From contig NZ_CP027942.1 in NCBI RefSeq assembly GCF_005484985.1, positions 1,798,001 to 1,862,000 of the forward strand: a stretch of 64,000 nucleotides of DNA. Reading direction: 5' to 3'. The position numbers and the translations under genes were made by a program. The notes beneath the pieces are model-generated. The model did not search any database. It had not been told where the DNA came from and worked only from the letters and a program-made list of their open reading frames with translations. This stretch comes from Agrococcus sp. SGAir0287 (GTDB taxonomy: Bacteria > Actinomycetota > Actinomycetes > Actinomycetales > Microbacteriaceae). Below, piece after piece: positions 16,177 to 26,213 of the stretch (position 1 is its first letter; every line of letters begins with the position of its first letter).

Positions 16177-17967
16177 ATGGCGCAGGAGATCGACGGCACG
16201 GCACCGGGTCCTGACCCTGCCGCGCTGGCCGCGATCGAGGCGAACGCCCTCTCCCAGCTCGCCGCGCTCCGCTTCGGCAGGCAGGCGCTCGAAGCCTACG
16301 AGCTGCGGCTCCTCGCGTCCCTCGGGCATCTCGCGCTCGAGCGTGCCGGGGGTGGGTCGAGCGAGCGGTCGGCGATGGAGCTGCGATCCATCGCCGCCGA
16401 GATCGGCGTCCAGGCGCGCGTGTCGGATCGCACGGTCGAGCGGCAGATCGGCGATGCGATGCACCTGGTCGACACGTGGCCGCTCGTGCTCGACGCGTTC
16501 GCCGACGGACGCATCAGCCGCGGCCATGTGCGCGCGATCACGGAGGCAGGCTCGGTCCTCTCGTCTTCCGACGTGACCGCGGAGCAGCGCGCCGCCTACG
16601 AGGAGCGGATGGTCGCCCTCGCCGAGACGACCACGCCCGCCCGCGTCGCGAAGGCTGCCCGGAAGGCTGCGGATGCGCAACTGGCCGAGCCGCTCGTCGA
16701 CCGCCACCGCGCCGCCCGCGACGACAGACGCGTGACCATCGAACCCGCCGACGACGGGATGGCGTGGATCGGCGCCTACGTCCCCGCAGTCCTCGCGCAC
16801 GGCATCGACCACCGCCTCCGCGCCGGCGCCCGCACCAAGCCCAAGGACGACCCGCGCACCATCGACCAATGGCGCGCCGACGCATTCTGCGAGCTCCTCC
16901 TCACCGGCAGCGGCGCGCCGGATGGCGCCACCCAGAGCGTCGGCGCCGACGATGCGACCGAGCATGCAGGTCTGCTCTCGACGGTCCGTCCGGTCGTGCA
17001 GGTCACGATCCCCGTCACGACCCTCACCGGGCACGACGACGCACCCGCCACGCTCGACGGCGTCCAGCCCATCGACGCGGAGACCGCCCGCATCCTCGCC
17101 GTCGTCGCCGCGACCTGGGAGCGACTGCTCACCGACCCGATCCGCGGCACCGTCGTCGAGGTCGACACCTACCAGCCCACCGCCGCCCAACGCCGGCTGC
17201 TCATCGCCCGCGACCAGCACTGCCGATTCCCCGGCTGCGCATCCCACGCACGCACCGCCGACGTCGACCACACCATCGCCTGGGACCACGGCGGCACCAC
17301 CAGCCTGAGCAACCTCGCCCACCTCTGCAGACGCCGCCACACCCTCAAGCACGCCACCGCCTGGACCGTCCACCAACCACGACCCGGCCACCTCCACTGG
17401 CGATCACCGCTGGGCGAGGACTACGTCGACCGACCACCAGCGACCGGACCCACCTTCACCGACGCATCCGAGTCGACCGCTGCCATCGCAGCAGCCGACG
17501 CATGGGGTCCACCGACCGCCGCGACGGACGCCGGCTCCGGCTTCCAGCAGCCGACCTTCCAGCGGTCGCCGAGTCCGCTTCCTCTCGGCTCCCGAGCCCT
17601 GCGGCTCCCGGACTGGTCGCAGCCCGAGCTCGCGCGCGCGACGAACGGCCCCGACGACCCGCCGCACGGCCCGCCGACCGTGCTGCGGGCACCGCTCCGT
17701 CGCATGGATACCCTCGCTGCATGGACTCGAGCGCGCCCGCATCGCCGCCGCCCGACCATCGCCTTCGTCGCCTCGGCCGAGCGTACTTCGGCGTGCAGGC
17801 ACTCGCCGGCGCCGCGTGGTGGATCGCCGTGTTCGTGGTCCCCGGCGTGCGCGAGGCGACGCTCGGCGACCTACCGCCCGTGCTCGTCGCCGCGTTCGAC
17901 ATCCCGTTGTTCGTCGCAGCATCGGCGATCGCCGCCGCCGGCATCCGATGGGCGGCGTGGCTCGTGA
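16177..17967 (+). CDS. DUF222 (13E12-type) HNH endonuclease domain protein with aberrant 3' extension
   Basis: 596-residue ORF. DUF222 spans about residues 15-330 and an HNH nuclease fold about 340-400 (CRFPGCASHARTADVDH, WDHGG, NLAHLCRRRHTLKH; the DH, N and H of the HNH motif are intact). Members are multicopy in actinobacterial genomes and their cellular role is unclear; repeat-rich flanks are common. After the HNH domain the protein has ~200 residues of Pro/Thr-rich then Arg/Ser-rich sequence. The last ~82 residues overlap the next gene in another frame and look like out-of-frame translation, so the original stop was probably lost. No SD is seen at the ATG. Confidence 0.8.
   Translation: MAQEIDGTAPGPDPAALAAIEANALSQLAALRFGRQALEAYELRLLASLGHLALERAGGGSSERSAMELRSIAAEIGVQARVSDRTVERQIGDAMHLVDTWPLVLDAFADGRISRGHVRAITEAGSVLSSSDVTAEQRAAYEERMVALAETTTPARVAKAARKAADAQLAEPLVDRHRAARDDRRVTIEPADDGMAWIGAYVPAVLAHGIDHRLRAGARTKPKDDPRTIDQWRADAFCELLLTGSGAPDGATQSVGADDATEHAGLLSTVRPVVQVTIPVTTLTGHDDAPATLDGVQPIDAETARILAVVAATWERLLTDPIRGTVVEVDTYQPTAAQRRLLIARDQHCRFPGCASHARTADVDHTIAWDHGGTTSLSNLAHLCRRRHTLKHATAWTVHQPRPGHLHWRSPLGEDYVDRPPATGPTFTDASESTAAIAAADAWGPPTAATDAGSGFQQPTFQRSPSPLPLGSRALRLPDWSQPELARATNGPDDPPHGPPTVLRAPLRRMDTLAAWTRARPHRRRPTIAFVASAERTSACRHSPAPRGGSPCSWSPACARRRSATYRPCSSPRSTSRCSSQHRRSPPPASDGRRGS
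17709..17714 (+). promoter_or_regulatory. TACCCT -10 element inside the HNH ORF
   Basis: TACCCT ends 6 nt before the ATG at 17721 of the methyltransferase-like gene, with no SD. The same hexamer and spacing occur before hisD. It supports 17721 as a real, leaderless start, although it lies within the long HNH reading frame. Confidence 0.5.
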
Positions 17968-18677
17968 CGGCGTGGACGCTGCTCGTCGCGGTCGGCATGG
18001 CCGGCTACGCGACCGTCACGCAGCTCGCGGGCATCGGCGCCGTGCTCATGCTCGCAGCTGCAGCGGCCAGCGTCGCTGCGGCATGCCTCGTGCTGCTCGG
18101 CCGCGTCCCGAGCGAGCTCGTCGTGCGCGGCCCGTTCGCCTTCGCCGTCGCCCCCGTCGCGGCGGCGCGCGCCAACGGCGCCCGCACCGCGGGGCAGATC
18201 GTCGTGTTCTGGGGCACCTTCCTCATCGTGCTCCCGATCCTCATCGCGCTCGTCGAGGCTCGATGGCAGCTGCGCGTCGAGCCACCGCCCATCGTGCAGG
18301 CGGCGGGCATCCTGCTCTTCGTCGCTGCGAGCGTCCTCGGGATCGCGTCGGCGCGCGCGATGGTCACGTACGGCGAGGGCACGCCGCTGCCGTCGGCGCA
18401 GCCGCGCAGGCTCGTCGTCGCGGGCCCGTACCGGTGGGTGCGGAACCCCATGGCGATCGCCGGCATCGTGCAGGGCATCGCCGTGGGGCTCGCGATCGGC
18501 TCGTGGATGGTCGTCGTGTGGGCCGCTGCCGGCTCGCTCGTGTGGAACCACGTCGTGCGGCCCGAGGAGGAGGCGGATCTGCTCGCGCGCTTCGGAGCCG
18601 ACTACGCCGCCTACCGCGATCGCGTGCGCTGCTGGGTCCCCGGCCACCCCCTTCCCCCGGGTCACGAGCGGGCGTAG
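17721..18677 (+). CDS. ICMT/PEMT-like membrane methyltransferase
   Basis: 318-residue membrane protein. The N-terminal ~190 residues contain about five hydrophobic segments. The C-terminal part has the isoprenylcysteine carboxyl methyltransferase-like signature: RRLVVAGPYRWVRNPMAIAGI (about residues 232-252), then V-PEEEADLLARFGADYAAYRDRV near the end. Such proteins use SAM to methylate lipophilic substrates in membranes; the substrate is unknown. The start at 17721 is supported by the TACCCT element 6 nt upstream. Its first 247 nt overlap the HNH ORF in a different frame. Confidence 0.78.
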   Translation: MDSSAPASPPPDHRLRRLGRAYFGVQALAGAAWWIAVFVVPGVREATLGDLPPVLVAAFDIPLFVAASAIAAAGIRWAAWLVTAWTLLVAVGMAGYATVTQLAGIGAVLMLAAAAASVAAACLVLLGRVPSELVVRGPFAFAVAPVAAARANGARTAGQIVVFWGTFLIVLPILIALVEARWQLRVEPPPIVQAAGILLFVAASVLGIASARAMVTYGEGTPLPSAQPRRLVVAGPYRWVRNPMAIAGIVQGIAVGLAIGSWMVVVWAAAGSLVWNHVVRPEEEADLLARFGADYAAYRDRVRCWVPGHPLPPGHERA

Positions 18678-18705
18678 CGTCCACAGGAGCACGAAGGAGG
18701 TCGCC

Positions 18706-18864
18706 ATGACCGAGAAGTCCGTCGACGAGATGGGGCGGCTGGTGAGCGGCGTGCAGTCCGCGTCGCCGCTGCCCGACACCGAGTGGATCCACGACGATCC
18801 GATCACGCACGAGCGCCCGGCGCCGACGCCGGACGCGACGGCGGAGGACGAGTCGCAGCTCTAG
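18706..18864 (+). CDS. Small acidic protein (52 aa), unknown
   Basis: A 52-codon ORF with a near-perfect SD (AAGGAGG, 5 nt before ATG), beginning MTEKSVDEMGRLVSGVQSAS. The product is strongly acidic with a Pro/Asp/Glu-rich C-terminus ending DESQL and no hydrophobic segment. It follows the methyltransferase gene by 28 nt on the same strand and may be co-transcribed. It ends 9 nt from the convergent pyrD stop. No family is recognised; the strong RBS is the main reason to believe it. Confidence 0.6.
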   Translation: MTEKSVDEMGRLVSGVQSASPLPDTEWIHDDPITHERPAPTPDATAEDESQL

Positions 18865-18873
18865 CGGACCGTC

Positions 18874-19902
18874 TCAGGCGCGCGCTGCCGCGAGCAGCGC
18901 AGGCAGCTCGCGGTTGATGCGGGCCGCCCACCCGGGGCCCTCGTACACGAACGCCGAGTAGCCCTGCACGAGCGTCGCGCCGGCCGCCAGGCGCTCAGCC
19001 ACGTGCTCGGCGGTGGTGACGCCGCCGACCGAGATGACGCACACGTCGCGAGGCAGCACCCGTCGGAGCACGCGGAGCACCTCGAGCGACCTCGCTCGCA
19101 GCGGGGCGCCGGAGAGCCCGCCGGCGCCCGCGGCCTCCACGAGCGCGGCGTCGGACACGAGGCCGTCGCGCGCGATCGTGGTGTTCGTCGCGATGACGCC
19201 CGCGAGGCCGAGGCGCTGCACGAGCGTCGCGACCCCCTCGATCGCCTCGTCGTCGAGGTCGGGAGCGATCTTCACGAGCACCGGCGTCGCGCCCGCGGCG
19301 TCGCGGACGGCCTCGAGCAGCGGGGCGAGACGCTCCTCGTCCTGCAGCCCGCGCAGCCCCGGCGTATTGGGCGAGGAGACGTTGACGGCGAGGTAGTCGG
19401 CGAGCGGCGCGAGCAGGCGCGTCGAGACGAGGTAGTCGTCGATGGCGTCGTCGACGTCGACGACGCGGCTCTTGCCGATGTTGACGCCGATCACGGGACG
19501 GGACCGCGCGCGACGCGCAGCGCGCAGCCGCTCGGCCGCGGCCTCGGCGCCGGCGTTGTTGAAGCCCATCCGGTTGACGAGGGCCGCGTCGGCGACGAGG
19601 CGGAAGAGCCGCGGACGATCGTTGCCGGGCTGCGGGATGGCGGTGACGGTGCCGACCTCGACGTGCCCGAAGCCGAGCGCGCCGAGCCCCGCGATCATCG
19701 ACGCGTCCTTGTCGAAGCCCGCGGCGAGGCCGAACGGGGTCGGGAACTCGCGCCCGAGGGCACGGACGCGGAGGGACGGATCCGTCCGCACGCCCGGCCG
19801 CACCCGGCCCGCGGCCCGCACGACGATCGCGCCAAGGTGATGCGCACGCTCGGCGTCGATGCGCGTGAGCACGTGGTCGTACAGCGCGCCGTACAGGCTC
19901 AT
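18874..19902 (-). CDS. pyrD: Dihydroorotate dehydrogenase (quinone), class 2
   Basis: 342-residue FMN enzyme oxidising dihydroorotate to orotate in pyrimidine synthesis, passing electrons to the membrane quinone pool. The N-terminal helix region ([21 protein letters not shown]) is the membrane-associating extension of class 2 enzymes. [34 protein letters not shown] (catalytic serine) and IATNTT are FMN and substrate motifs. The ATG overlaps the nrdR stop by 4 nt (ATGA). Last gene of the hisD-nrdR-pyrD operon. Confidence 0.96.
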   Translation of the reverse strand: MSLYGALYDHVLTRIDAERAHHLGAIVVRAAGRVRPGVRTDPSLRVRALGREFPTPFGLAAGFDKDASMIAGLGALGFGHVEVGTVTAIPQPGNDRPRLFRLVADAALVNRMGFNNAGAEAAAERLRAARRARSRPVIGVNIGKSRVVDVDDAIDDYLVSTRLLAPLADYLAVNVSSPNTPGLRGLQDEERLAPLLEAVRDAAGATPVLVKIAPDLDDEAIEGVATLVQRLGLAGVIATNTTIARDGLVSDAALVEAAGAGGLSGAPLRARSLEVLRVLRRVLPRDVCVISVGGVTTAEHVAERLAAGATLVQGYSAFVYEGPGWAARINRELPALLAAARA

Positions 19903-20366
19903 GCGTCCGCCCGCTGCACGCCGTGGTCGCGGCGCAGCCCCTCGATCGCCGACTCGAAGTCCTCGAGCGACTCGAACGCCTGGTAGACGCTCGCGAAGCG
20001 CAGGTACGCGACCTCGTCGAGCTCCCGCAGCGGCGGCAGCACGGCGAGGCCGATGTCGTTCGCGTCGATCTGGCTCACGCCCGTCGCGCGGATGGCCTCC
20101 TCGACGCTCTGCGCGACCGTCGCGAGGTCCGCGTCCGTCACCGGTCGGCCCTGGCACGCCTTGCGCACGCCCTCGATCACCTTGTCGCGACTGAAGGGCT
20201 CGACGACGCCCGAGCGCTTCACGACGAGGAGGCTCGCCGACTCCGTCGTCGTGAAGCGTCGCTCGCAGCGCGGGCACTGCCGACGGCGACGGATCGAGAG
20301 CCCATCGTCCGACGAGCGCGTGTCGACGACGCGGGAGTCGGGATGGCGGCAGAAGGGGCAGTGCAT
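19899..20366 (-). CDS. nrdR: Transcriptional repressor NrdR
   Basis: 155 residues, typical length. The N-terminal zinc ribbon has cysteine pairs CPFC (C3, C6) and CPRC (about C31, C34), followed by an ATP-cone domain ([24 protein letters not shown] to about residue 140). NrdR senses ATP/dATP and represses ribonucleotide reductase genes. Starts at MHCPFC; the ATG is 1 nt from the hisD stop, so translation is probably coupled. Its position between hisD and pyrD couples it to nucleotide-related metabolism. Confidence 0.96.
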   Translation of the reverse strand: MHCPFCRHPDSRVVDTRSSDDGLSIRRRRQCPRCERRFTTTESASLLVVKRSGVVEPFSRDKVIEGVRKACQGRPVTDADLATVAQSVEEAIRATGVSQIDANDIGLAVLPPLRELDEVAYLRFASVYQAFESLEDFESAIEGLRRDHGVQRADA

Positions 20367-20367
20367 G

Positions 20368-21651
20368 TCAGAGCCTCGCTCGGATCGCCTCGGCATGCGC
20401 GGGCAGGTCCTCGCTCTCGGCGAGCGCGACGACCGCGTCCGCGACGCCGCGCAGGCCCTCGAGGTCGTAGCGCACGACCTGCTGCGGACGCAGGAACGTC
20501 GCGGCGCCGAGCCCCGAGACCCGAGCCGCCTGACCGCCCGTGGGCAGCACGTGGTTGGAGCCCGCGGCGTAGTCGCCGAGGCTCACGGGCGTCGCGGGTC
20601 CGACGAAGATCGCGCCGGCGTTGCGGATGCGCCGGGTCACGGCGTCGTCGTCGGCCGTCATGATCTCGAGGTGCTCGGGCGCGTAGGCGTCCGAGACCGC
20701 GATCGCCTGGTCGACGTCGGCGACGATGATGGTCGCCGACTGCTCGGCGGTCAGCGAGACGCGCACGCGCCCCGCGTGGGGCGTCGCCGCCACGCGCACC
20801 TCGAGGGCGGCGTCGACCGCATCCGCGAGCGCGACGGAGTCGGTGACGAGGACGGCGGCGGCGAGCTCGTCGTGCTCCGCCTGGCTCACGAGGTCGGCGG
20901 CGACGAGGTCGGCGTCGGCCGTGGCGTCGGCGATGACGAGGATCTCGGTCGGCCCGGCCTCGGAGTCGACGCGCACGTGCCCGCCGACGACGCGCTTCGC
21001 CGCGGCGACGAAGACGTTGCCGGGCCCCGTGACCACGTCGACGGCGTCGACGACGCCGGGCACGCCGTAGGCGAGCGCGCCGATCGCGCCCGCACCGCCG
21101 GCCGCGAGCACCTCGTCGACGCCGAGCAGCGCCGCCGCCGCGAGGATCGTCGGGTGCGGCAGCCCGTCGTGGTCGGCCTGCGGCGGCGAGGCGAGCACGA
21201 TGCGCTCGACGCCCGCGACCTGGGCGGCCACGACGTTCATCACGACGCTCGACGGGTAGACGGCCTTGCCTCCTGGCACGTAGACGCCGGCGCGGGCGAC
21301 CGGCATCCACCGCTGCTCGACGACCGCGCCGGCGGCGAGCGTCGTCGACGCGGGCGGGGGCACCTGCGCGGCCGTCGCGAGGCGCACGCGCGCGATGGCG
21401 GTCTCGAGCGCCGCGCGCACCGCAGGGTCGAGCGCGGCGAGGGCCGCATCGAGCGCGGCCTGCGGCACGCGCAGCGCAGCGGGGCGCACGGCATCGAAGC
21501 GCTCGGCCTGCGCGAGCAGGGCCTCGGCACCCTCGGCGCGCACGGCCTCGATCAGCGTGCGAGCGGCATCGAGCGCGCGGTCGACGTCGTGCGCCGCACG
21601 GGGCAGCTCGGGGAGGTCGGCGCGCGCGGACAGATCGAGGCGTCGCAGCAT
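20368..21651 (-). CDS. hisD: Histidinol dehydrogenase
   Basis: 427-residue zinc enzyme for the last two steps of histidine synthesis (histidinol to histidine, NAD-dependent). Motifs: [76 protein letters not shown] and [14 protein letters not shown]. First gene of an operon with nrdR and pyrD. The ATG at 21651 is 6 nt after a TACCCT -10 element and has no SD, so the message is probably leaderless. No other his genes are in the window. Confidence 0.96.
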   Translation of the reverse strand: MLRRLDLSARADLPELPRAAHDVDRALDAARTLIEAVRAEGAEALLAQAERFDAVRPAALRVPQAALDAALAALDPAVRAALETAIARVRLATAAQVPPPASTTLAAGAVVEQRWMPVARAGVYVPGGKAVYPSSVVMNVVAAQVAGVERIVLASPPQADHDGLPHPTILAAAALLGVDEVLAAGGAGAIGALAYGVPGVVDAVDVVTGPGNVFVAAAKRVVGGHVRVDSEAGPTEILVIADATADADLVAADLVSQAEHDELAAAVLVTDSVALADAVDAALEVRVAATPHAGRVRVSLTAEQSATIIVADVDQAIAVSDAYAPEHLEIMTADDDAVTRRIRNAGAIFVGPATPVSLGDYAAGSNHVLPTGGQAARVSGLGAATFLRPQQVVRYDLEGLRGVADAVVALAESEDLPAHAEAIRARL

Positions 21652-21657
21652 GCATCC

Positions 21658-21663
21658 AGGGTA
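21658..21663 (-). promoter_or_regulatory. TACCCT -10 element of hisD operon
   Basis: TACCCT on the minus strand, 6 nt before the hisD ATG; same hexamer and spacing as at 17709. Confidence 0.55.
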
Positions 21664-21722
21664 TTGCGCCGACGATGCTCCCTCGAACCGGGTGGCATCC
21701 GCTCGCCTTCCGGTCGCCGGCG

Positions 21723-24700
21723 TCAGACGAGCGCCGACGGGCCGAGCAGGCTCTTCAGCTCGCCGAAGAGCGCCGAGGAGATCTGCACCTGATGCTGCAG
21801 TCGGAACACGCGCGCCGCGCCCGGCCGCTCGAGGCGCATCCGCACCTCCGTCGGCCCCTGGTGGCGCTCGAGCACGGCCCGCAGGTCGCGCGTGACGGCG
21901 AGCGTCGCGCGGCGCTCCATGAGCCGCAGCTCGAGCGGCTTCGACTCGTCGACCGGCAGCAGGTCGGGGAACTCGAGGTGGTTCGCGTGCAGCGTGAAGC
22001 CCTCGTCGCGCGTGCGGAAGCGCCCCTTGACCACGGCGATGCGATCGGCGGCCATGTCGTGCTGGAAGGCGGTGTACGTCTTGCCGAGCACCATGACGTC
22101 GACCTCGCCGCCGAAGTCCTCGATCGTGAGGATGCCGTAGGGATTGCCCGACTGCCGAGCGACGCGATGCTGCGCCGTCGTGATGAGGCCCGCGATCGTC
22201 ACGGTGTCGCCGTCCTCGCAGTCGTCGGCGAGCGTCTGGATCTGGTGGCTCGCGTGCTTCGCGAGCTCGAGGTCGAGGCCGGCGAGGGGATGGTCGGAGA
22301 CGTAGAGGCCCAGCATCTCGCGCTCGAAGGCCAGCTTGTCGCGCTTGACCCACTCGGGCCGCTCGGGCACCTTCTGCTGATGCTCGGGCTCGTCCCACAG
22401 TGCGTCGAAGTCGAAGCCGACGGCACCGAACTCCTCGCGCTTCTTGTCGGTGACGGCCTGGTCGACCGCGGCCTCGTGCACCTCGAGCAGCGCCCGCCGC
22501 GTCGATCCCATCGAGTCGAAGGCGCCCGCCTTGATGAGCGACTCGACCGTGCGCTTGTTCGCGGCCGCGACCGGCACCTTCTTCAGGTAGTCGTGGAACG
22601 ACTCGTACGGCTCCGGCGACCGCGCCGCGACGATGGCGTCGACGACGTTCGCGCCGACGTTCCGCACGGCGCCGAGGCCGAAGCGGATGTCGTCGCCGAC
22701 GGCCGTGAAGCGCAGCGACGAGGCGTTGACGTCCGGCGGCAGCACCGTGATGCCCATGCGACGGCACTCCGAGAGGTAGAGCGCCATCTTGTCCTTCGAG
22801 TCGCCGACGCTCGTGAGCAGCGCGGCCATGTACTCGGGCGCGTAGTGCGCCTTGAGGTACGCCGTCCAGTACGAGATGACGCCGTACGCCGCGGAGTGCG
22901 CCTTGTTGAAGGCGTAGTCCGAGAACGGCAGCAGGATCTCCCACAGCTTCTCGACCGCCGACATCGAGTAGCCGCGGTCGAGCATGCCCTGCGAGAAGCC
23001 GGCGAACTGCTTGTCGAGCTCCGCCTTCTTCTTCTTGCCCATCGCGCGGCGCAGGATGTCGGCCTCGCCGAGCGTGAAGCCGGCGACCTTCTGCGCGATC
23101 GCCATCACCTGCTCCTGGTAGATGATGAGGCCGTACGACTCCTCGAGGATCTCCGCGAGCGGCTCGGCGAGCTCGGGATGGATCGGCGTGATCGCCTGCT
23201 GACCGTTCTTGCGCAGCGCGTAGTTCGTGTGCGAGTTCGCGCCCATGGGGCCGGGGCGGTAGAGCGCGATGAGGGCGGAGATGTCCTCGAAGGAGTCCGG
23301 CCGCATGAGGCGCATGAGCGAGCGCAGCGGCCCGCCGTCGAGCTGGAAGACGCCGAGGGAGTCGCCGCGTGCGAGCAGGTCGTACGCGCCGCGGTCGTCG
23401 AGCGGCAGCGTCTCGAGGTCGAGCGTCTCGCCGCGGTTGGCGACGATGTTGTCGAGCGCGTCCGAGATGATCGTGAGGTTGCGCAGCCCGAGGAAGTCCA
23501 TCTTGATGAGGCCGAGGGCCTCGCAGGTCGGGTAGTCGAACTGCGTGATGATCGCGCCGTCCTGCTCCCGCTTCATGATGGGGATGATGTCGATGAGCGG
23601 GTCGGACGACATGATGACGCCGGCCGCGTGCACGCCCCACTGGCGCTTGAGGTTCTCGAGGCCGAGCGCGGTGTCGTAGACGGTGCGCGCGTCGGGATCC
23701 GCGTCGAGGATGGCGCGGAAGTCGCCCGCCTCCTTGTAGCGCGGGTGCTCGGGGTCGGTGATGCCCGAGAGCGGGATGTCCTTCGCCATGATCGGCGCGG
23801 GCATCGCCTTCGTGAGCCGCTCGCCGAGACCGAAGGGCTGCCCGAGCACGCGCGTGGCGTCCTTCAGGGCCTGCTTCGACTTGATCGTGCCGTACGTCAC
23901 GATCTGCGCCACGCGCTCCGTGCCGTACTTCTCCGTCACGTAGCGGATCACCTCGCCGCGACGCCGATCGTCGAAGTCGACGTCGAAGTCGGGCATCGAG
24001 ACGCGGTCCGGGTTCAGGAAGCGCTCGAAGATGAGGCCGTGCTCGAGCGGGTCGAGGTCGGTGATGCGCATGGCGTAGGCCGCCATCGAGCCTGCGCCCG
24101 AGCCGCGTCCGGGGCCGACGCGGATGCCGTTGTCCTTCGCCCAGTTGATGAAGTCGGCGACGACGAGGAAGTAGCCGGGGAAGCCCATCTGGGCGATGAC
24201 GCCCATCTCGTAGTCGGCCTGGGCCTGCACCCGCTCGGGGATGCCCGCCGGGTACCGGCGCTCGAGGCCTGCGGCCACCTCGGCGCGGAACCACGACTCC
24301 TCCGTGTGCCCCTCGGGCACGGGGTAGCGCGGCATGTAGTTCGCCGAGGTGTCGAACCGCACGTCGGCGCGCTCGGCGATGAGCAGCGTGTTGTCGCACG
24401 CCTCCGGGTGGTCGCGGAAGATGTGCCGCATCTCGGCGGCCGACTTCAGGTAGTAGCCCTCGCCGTCGAACTTGAAGCGCTTCGGGTCGTGGAGCGTCGT
24501 GCCCGACTGCACGCACAGCAGCGCCGAGTGGGCCGTCGCGTCGGAGGCGTGCGTGTAGTGGAGGTCGTTCGTCGCGACGAGCGGCAGGTCGAGCTCCTTC
24601 GCCAGGCGCAGGAGATCGCCCATCGTGCGCCGCTCGACGTCGATGCCGTGGTCCATGACCTCGGCGAAGAAGCGCTCCTTGCCGAAGATGTCGCGGAACT

Positions 24701-25223
24701 CCGCCGCGGCGCGCCTCGCCTCGTCGTACTGGCCGAGCCTGAGGCGCGTCTGCACCTCGCCGCCGACGCAGCCCGTCGTGGCGATGATGCCCTCCGAGTA
24801 CCGGGCGAGCAGCTCGCGATCGAGGCGCGGCTTGAAGTAGTAGCCCTCCATCGACGCGAGGGACGCCATGCGGAAGAGGTTGTGCATGCCCTCGGTCGTC
24901 TCCGCGAGCAGCGTCATGTGCGTGTACGAGCCGCCGCCCGACACGTCGTCGCCACCGGCGTCGTCGCCCCACTTGACGCGCGTGCGGTCGCTGCGATGCG
25001 TGCCGGGCGTGACGTACGCCTCCATGCCGATGATGGGCTTGATGCCCGCGGCCGTCGCCTTCGACCAGAAGTCGAACGCGCCGAACACGTTGCCGTGGTC
25101 GGTCATCGCGATGGCGGGCATGCCCTGCTCGACCGCCGCCTCGACGAGGGGGCCGACGTGCGCCGCGCCGTCGAGCATCGAGTACTCGGTGTGGACGTGG
25201 AGATGCGCGAACTGCTCGGCCAT
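21723..25223 (-). CDS. dnaE: DNA polymerase III subunit alpha
   Basis: 1166-residue replicative polymerase (DnaE1 type). The N-terminal PHP domain (HLHVHTEYSMLDGA; TDHGN) is intact, suggesting a proofreading-type exonuclease as in other actinobacteria. The palm carries MPDFDVDF starting at M410 (D412, D414 catalytic) and the fingers/thumb region includes YQEQVMAIAQKVAGF and FNKAHSAAYG. The C-terminal part contains helix-hairpin-helix and OB-fold regions (VTIAGLITTAQHR). The ATG has GGAGG 4 nt upstream and a TAGCAT -10 nearby, so it has its own promoter. Last gene on the same strand after the dcw block. Confidence 0.97.
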   Translation of the reverse strand: MAEQFAHLHVHTEYSMLDGAAHVGPLVEAAVEQGMPAIAMTDHGNVFGAFDFWSKATAAGIKPIIGMEAYVTPGTHRSDRTRVKWGDDAGGDDVSGGGSYTHMTLLAETTEGMHNLFRMASLASMEGYYFKPRLDRELLARYSEGIIATTGCVGGEVQTRLRLGQYDEARRAAAEFRDIFGKERFFAEVMDHGIDVERRTMGDLLRLAKELDLPLVATNDLHYTHASDATAHSALLCVQSGTTLHDPKRFKFDGEGYYLKSAAEMRHIFRDHPEACDNTLLIAERADVRFDTSANYMPRYPVPEGHTEESWFRAEVAAGLERRYPAGIPERVQAQADYEMGVIAQMGFPGYFLVVADFINWAKDNGIRVGPGRGSGAGSMAAYAMRITDLDPLEHGLIFERFLNPDRVSMPDFDVDFDDRRRGEVIRYVTEKYGTERVAQIVTYGTIKSKQALKDATRVLGQPFGLGERLTKAMPAPIMAKDIPLSGITDPEHPRYKEAGDFRAILDADPDARTVYDTALGLENLKRQWGVHAAGVIMSSDPLIDIIPIMKREQDGAIITQFDYPTCEALGLIKMDFLGLRNLTIISDALDNIVANRGETLDLETLPLDDRGAYDLLARGDSLGVFQLDGGPLRSLMRLMRPDSFEDISALIALYRPGPMGANSHTNYALRKNGQQAITPIHPELAEPLAEILEESYGLIIYQEQVMAIAQKVAGFTLGEADILRRAMGKKKKAELDKQFAGFSQGMLDRGYSMSAVEKLWEILLPFSDYAFNKAHSAAYGVISYWTAYLKAHYAPEYMAALLTSVGDSKDKMALYLSECRRMGITVLPPDVNASSLRFTAVGDDIRFGLGAVRNVGANVVDAIVAARSPEPYESFHDYLKKVPVAAANKRTVESLIKAGAFDSMGSTRRALLEVHEAAVDQAVTDKKREEFGAVGFDFDALWDEPEHQQKVPERPEWVKRDKLAFEREMLGLYVSDHPLAGLDLELAKHASHQIQTLADDCEDGDTVTIAGLITTAQHRVARQSGNPYGILTIEDFGGEVDVMVLGKTYTAFQHDMAADRIAVVKGRFRTRDEGFTLHANHLEFPDLLPVDESKPLELRLMERRATLAVTRDLRAVLERHQGPTEVRMRLERPGAARVFRLQHQVQISSALFGELKSLLGPSALV

Positions 25224-25295
25224 GGGACCTCCATGCTACGAGCGGCCACCGTCACGACACGACCCGACACGAGCCGCGATCGGCGGCGGCCCGGC

Positions 25296-26213
25296 TCAGG
25301 TCTCGAGCACCTCGAGCGCGTGCCGCAGGTCGGCGGACGGCTCGCTCGTCGACTCCAGCCACTCCCCCGTGCCGGGATGCGTGAAGCCGAGCCGCACGGC
25401 GTGGAGCCACTGCCGCTCGAGGCCCAGGCGCGCCGAGAGGGTCGGGTCCGCGCCGTACATCGCGTCGCCGAGGCACGGATGGCGCTGCGCCGCCATGTGC
25501 ACACGGATCTGATGGGTGCGCCCGGTCTCGAGGTGCACCTCGACGAGGCTGCCGTCCCGGAACGCCTCGAGCGTCTCGTAGTGCGTCACGGCGTGCTTGC
25601 CGCTCGAGACGACGGCGAAGCGCCACTCGTGGCTCGGATGCCGCCCGATGGGCGCATCGATCGTGCCGCGCAGCGGATCCGGACGCCCCTGCACCGCCGC
25701 GTGGTAGACCTTCTCGACCTCGCGGTCGTGGAACTGCGCCTTGAGCGACGCGTAGGCGCGCTCGCTCTTCGCTACGACCATGAGGCCGCTCGTGCCCGCG
25801 TCGAGCCGATGGACGACGCCCTGCCGCTCCGCGGCGCCCGACGTCGAGATGCGGTACCCGGCGGCGGCGAGCGCGCCGACGACCGTCGGACCCGTCCATC
25901 CCATCGAGGGATGCGCGGCGACGCCGGCGGGCTTGTCGACGACCACGAGGTCGTCGTCGTCGTGCACGATGCCGAGCTCGGGCACGGGGATCGGCTCGAT
26001 CGTCGGCTCGCGCCTCGCCTCCCACCGCACCTCGAGCCACGCGTCGCCGCGCAGGCGATCCGACTTGCCGAGCACGCGGCCGTCCTGCACGGCGCCGCCC
26101 GCCTCGATCGCCTCGGCGACCGCCGTCCGCGAGAGCCCGAGGACGCGGGCGATGCCGGCATCGGCGCGCTGGCCGTCGAGCCCAGGCGGCACGATGAGCG
26201 AGCGCTCCTCCAT
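25296..26213 (-). CDS. rluD: RluA/RluD-family 23S rRNA pseudouridine synthase
   Basis: 305 residues. The N-terminal S4-like RNA-binding segment ([28 protein letters not shown], about 18-45) precedes the catalytic domain with [16 protein letters not shown] (catalytic Asp in RLD) and [13 protein letters not shown]. Isomerises uridines in 23S rRNA. The ATG overlaps the lspA stop by one base (TGATG). The lspA-rluD pairing downstream of divIVA is conserved in actinobacteria. Confidence 0.93.
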   Translation of the reverse strand: MEERSLIVPPGLDGQRADAGIARVLGLSRTAVAEAIEAGGAVQDGRVLGKSDRLRGDAWLEVRWEARREPTIEPIPVPELGIVHDDDDLVVVDKPAGVAAHPSMGWTGPTVVGALAAAGYRISTSGAAERQGVVHRLDAGTSGLMVVAKSERAYASLKAQFHDREVEKVYHAAVQGRPDPLRGTIDAPIGRHPSHEWRFAVVSSGKHAVTHYETLEAFRDGSLVEVHLETGRTHQIRVHMAAQRHPCLGDAMYGADPTLSARLGLERQWLHAVRLGFTHPGTGEWLESTSEPSADLRHALEVLET

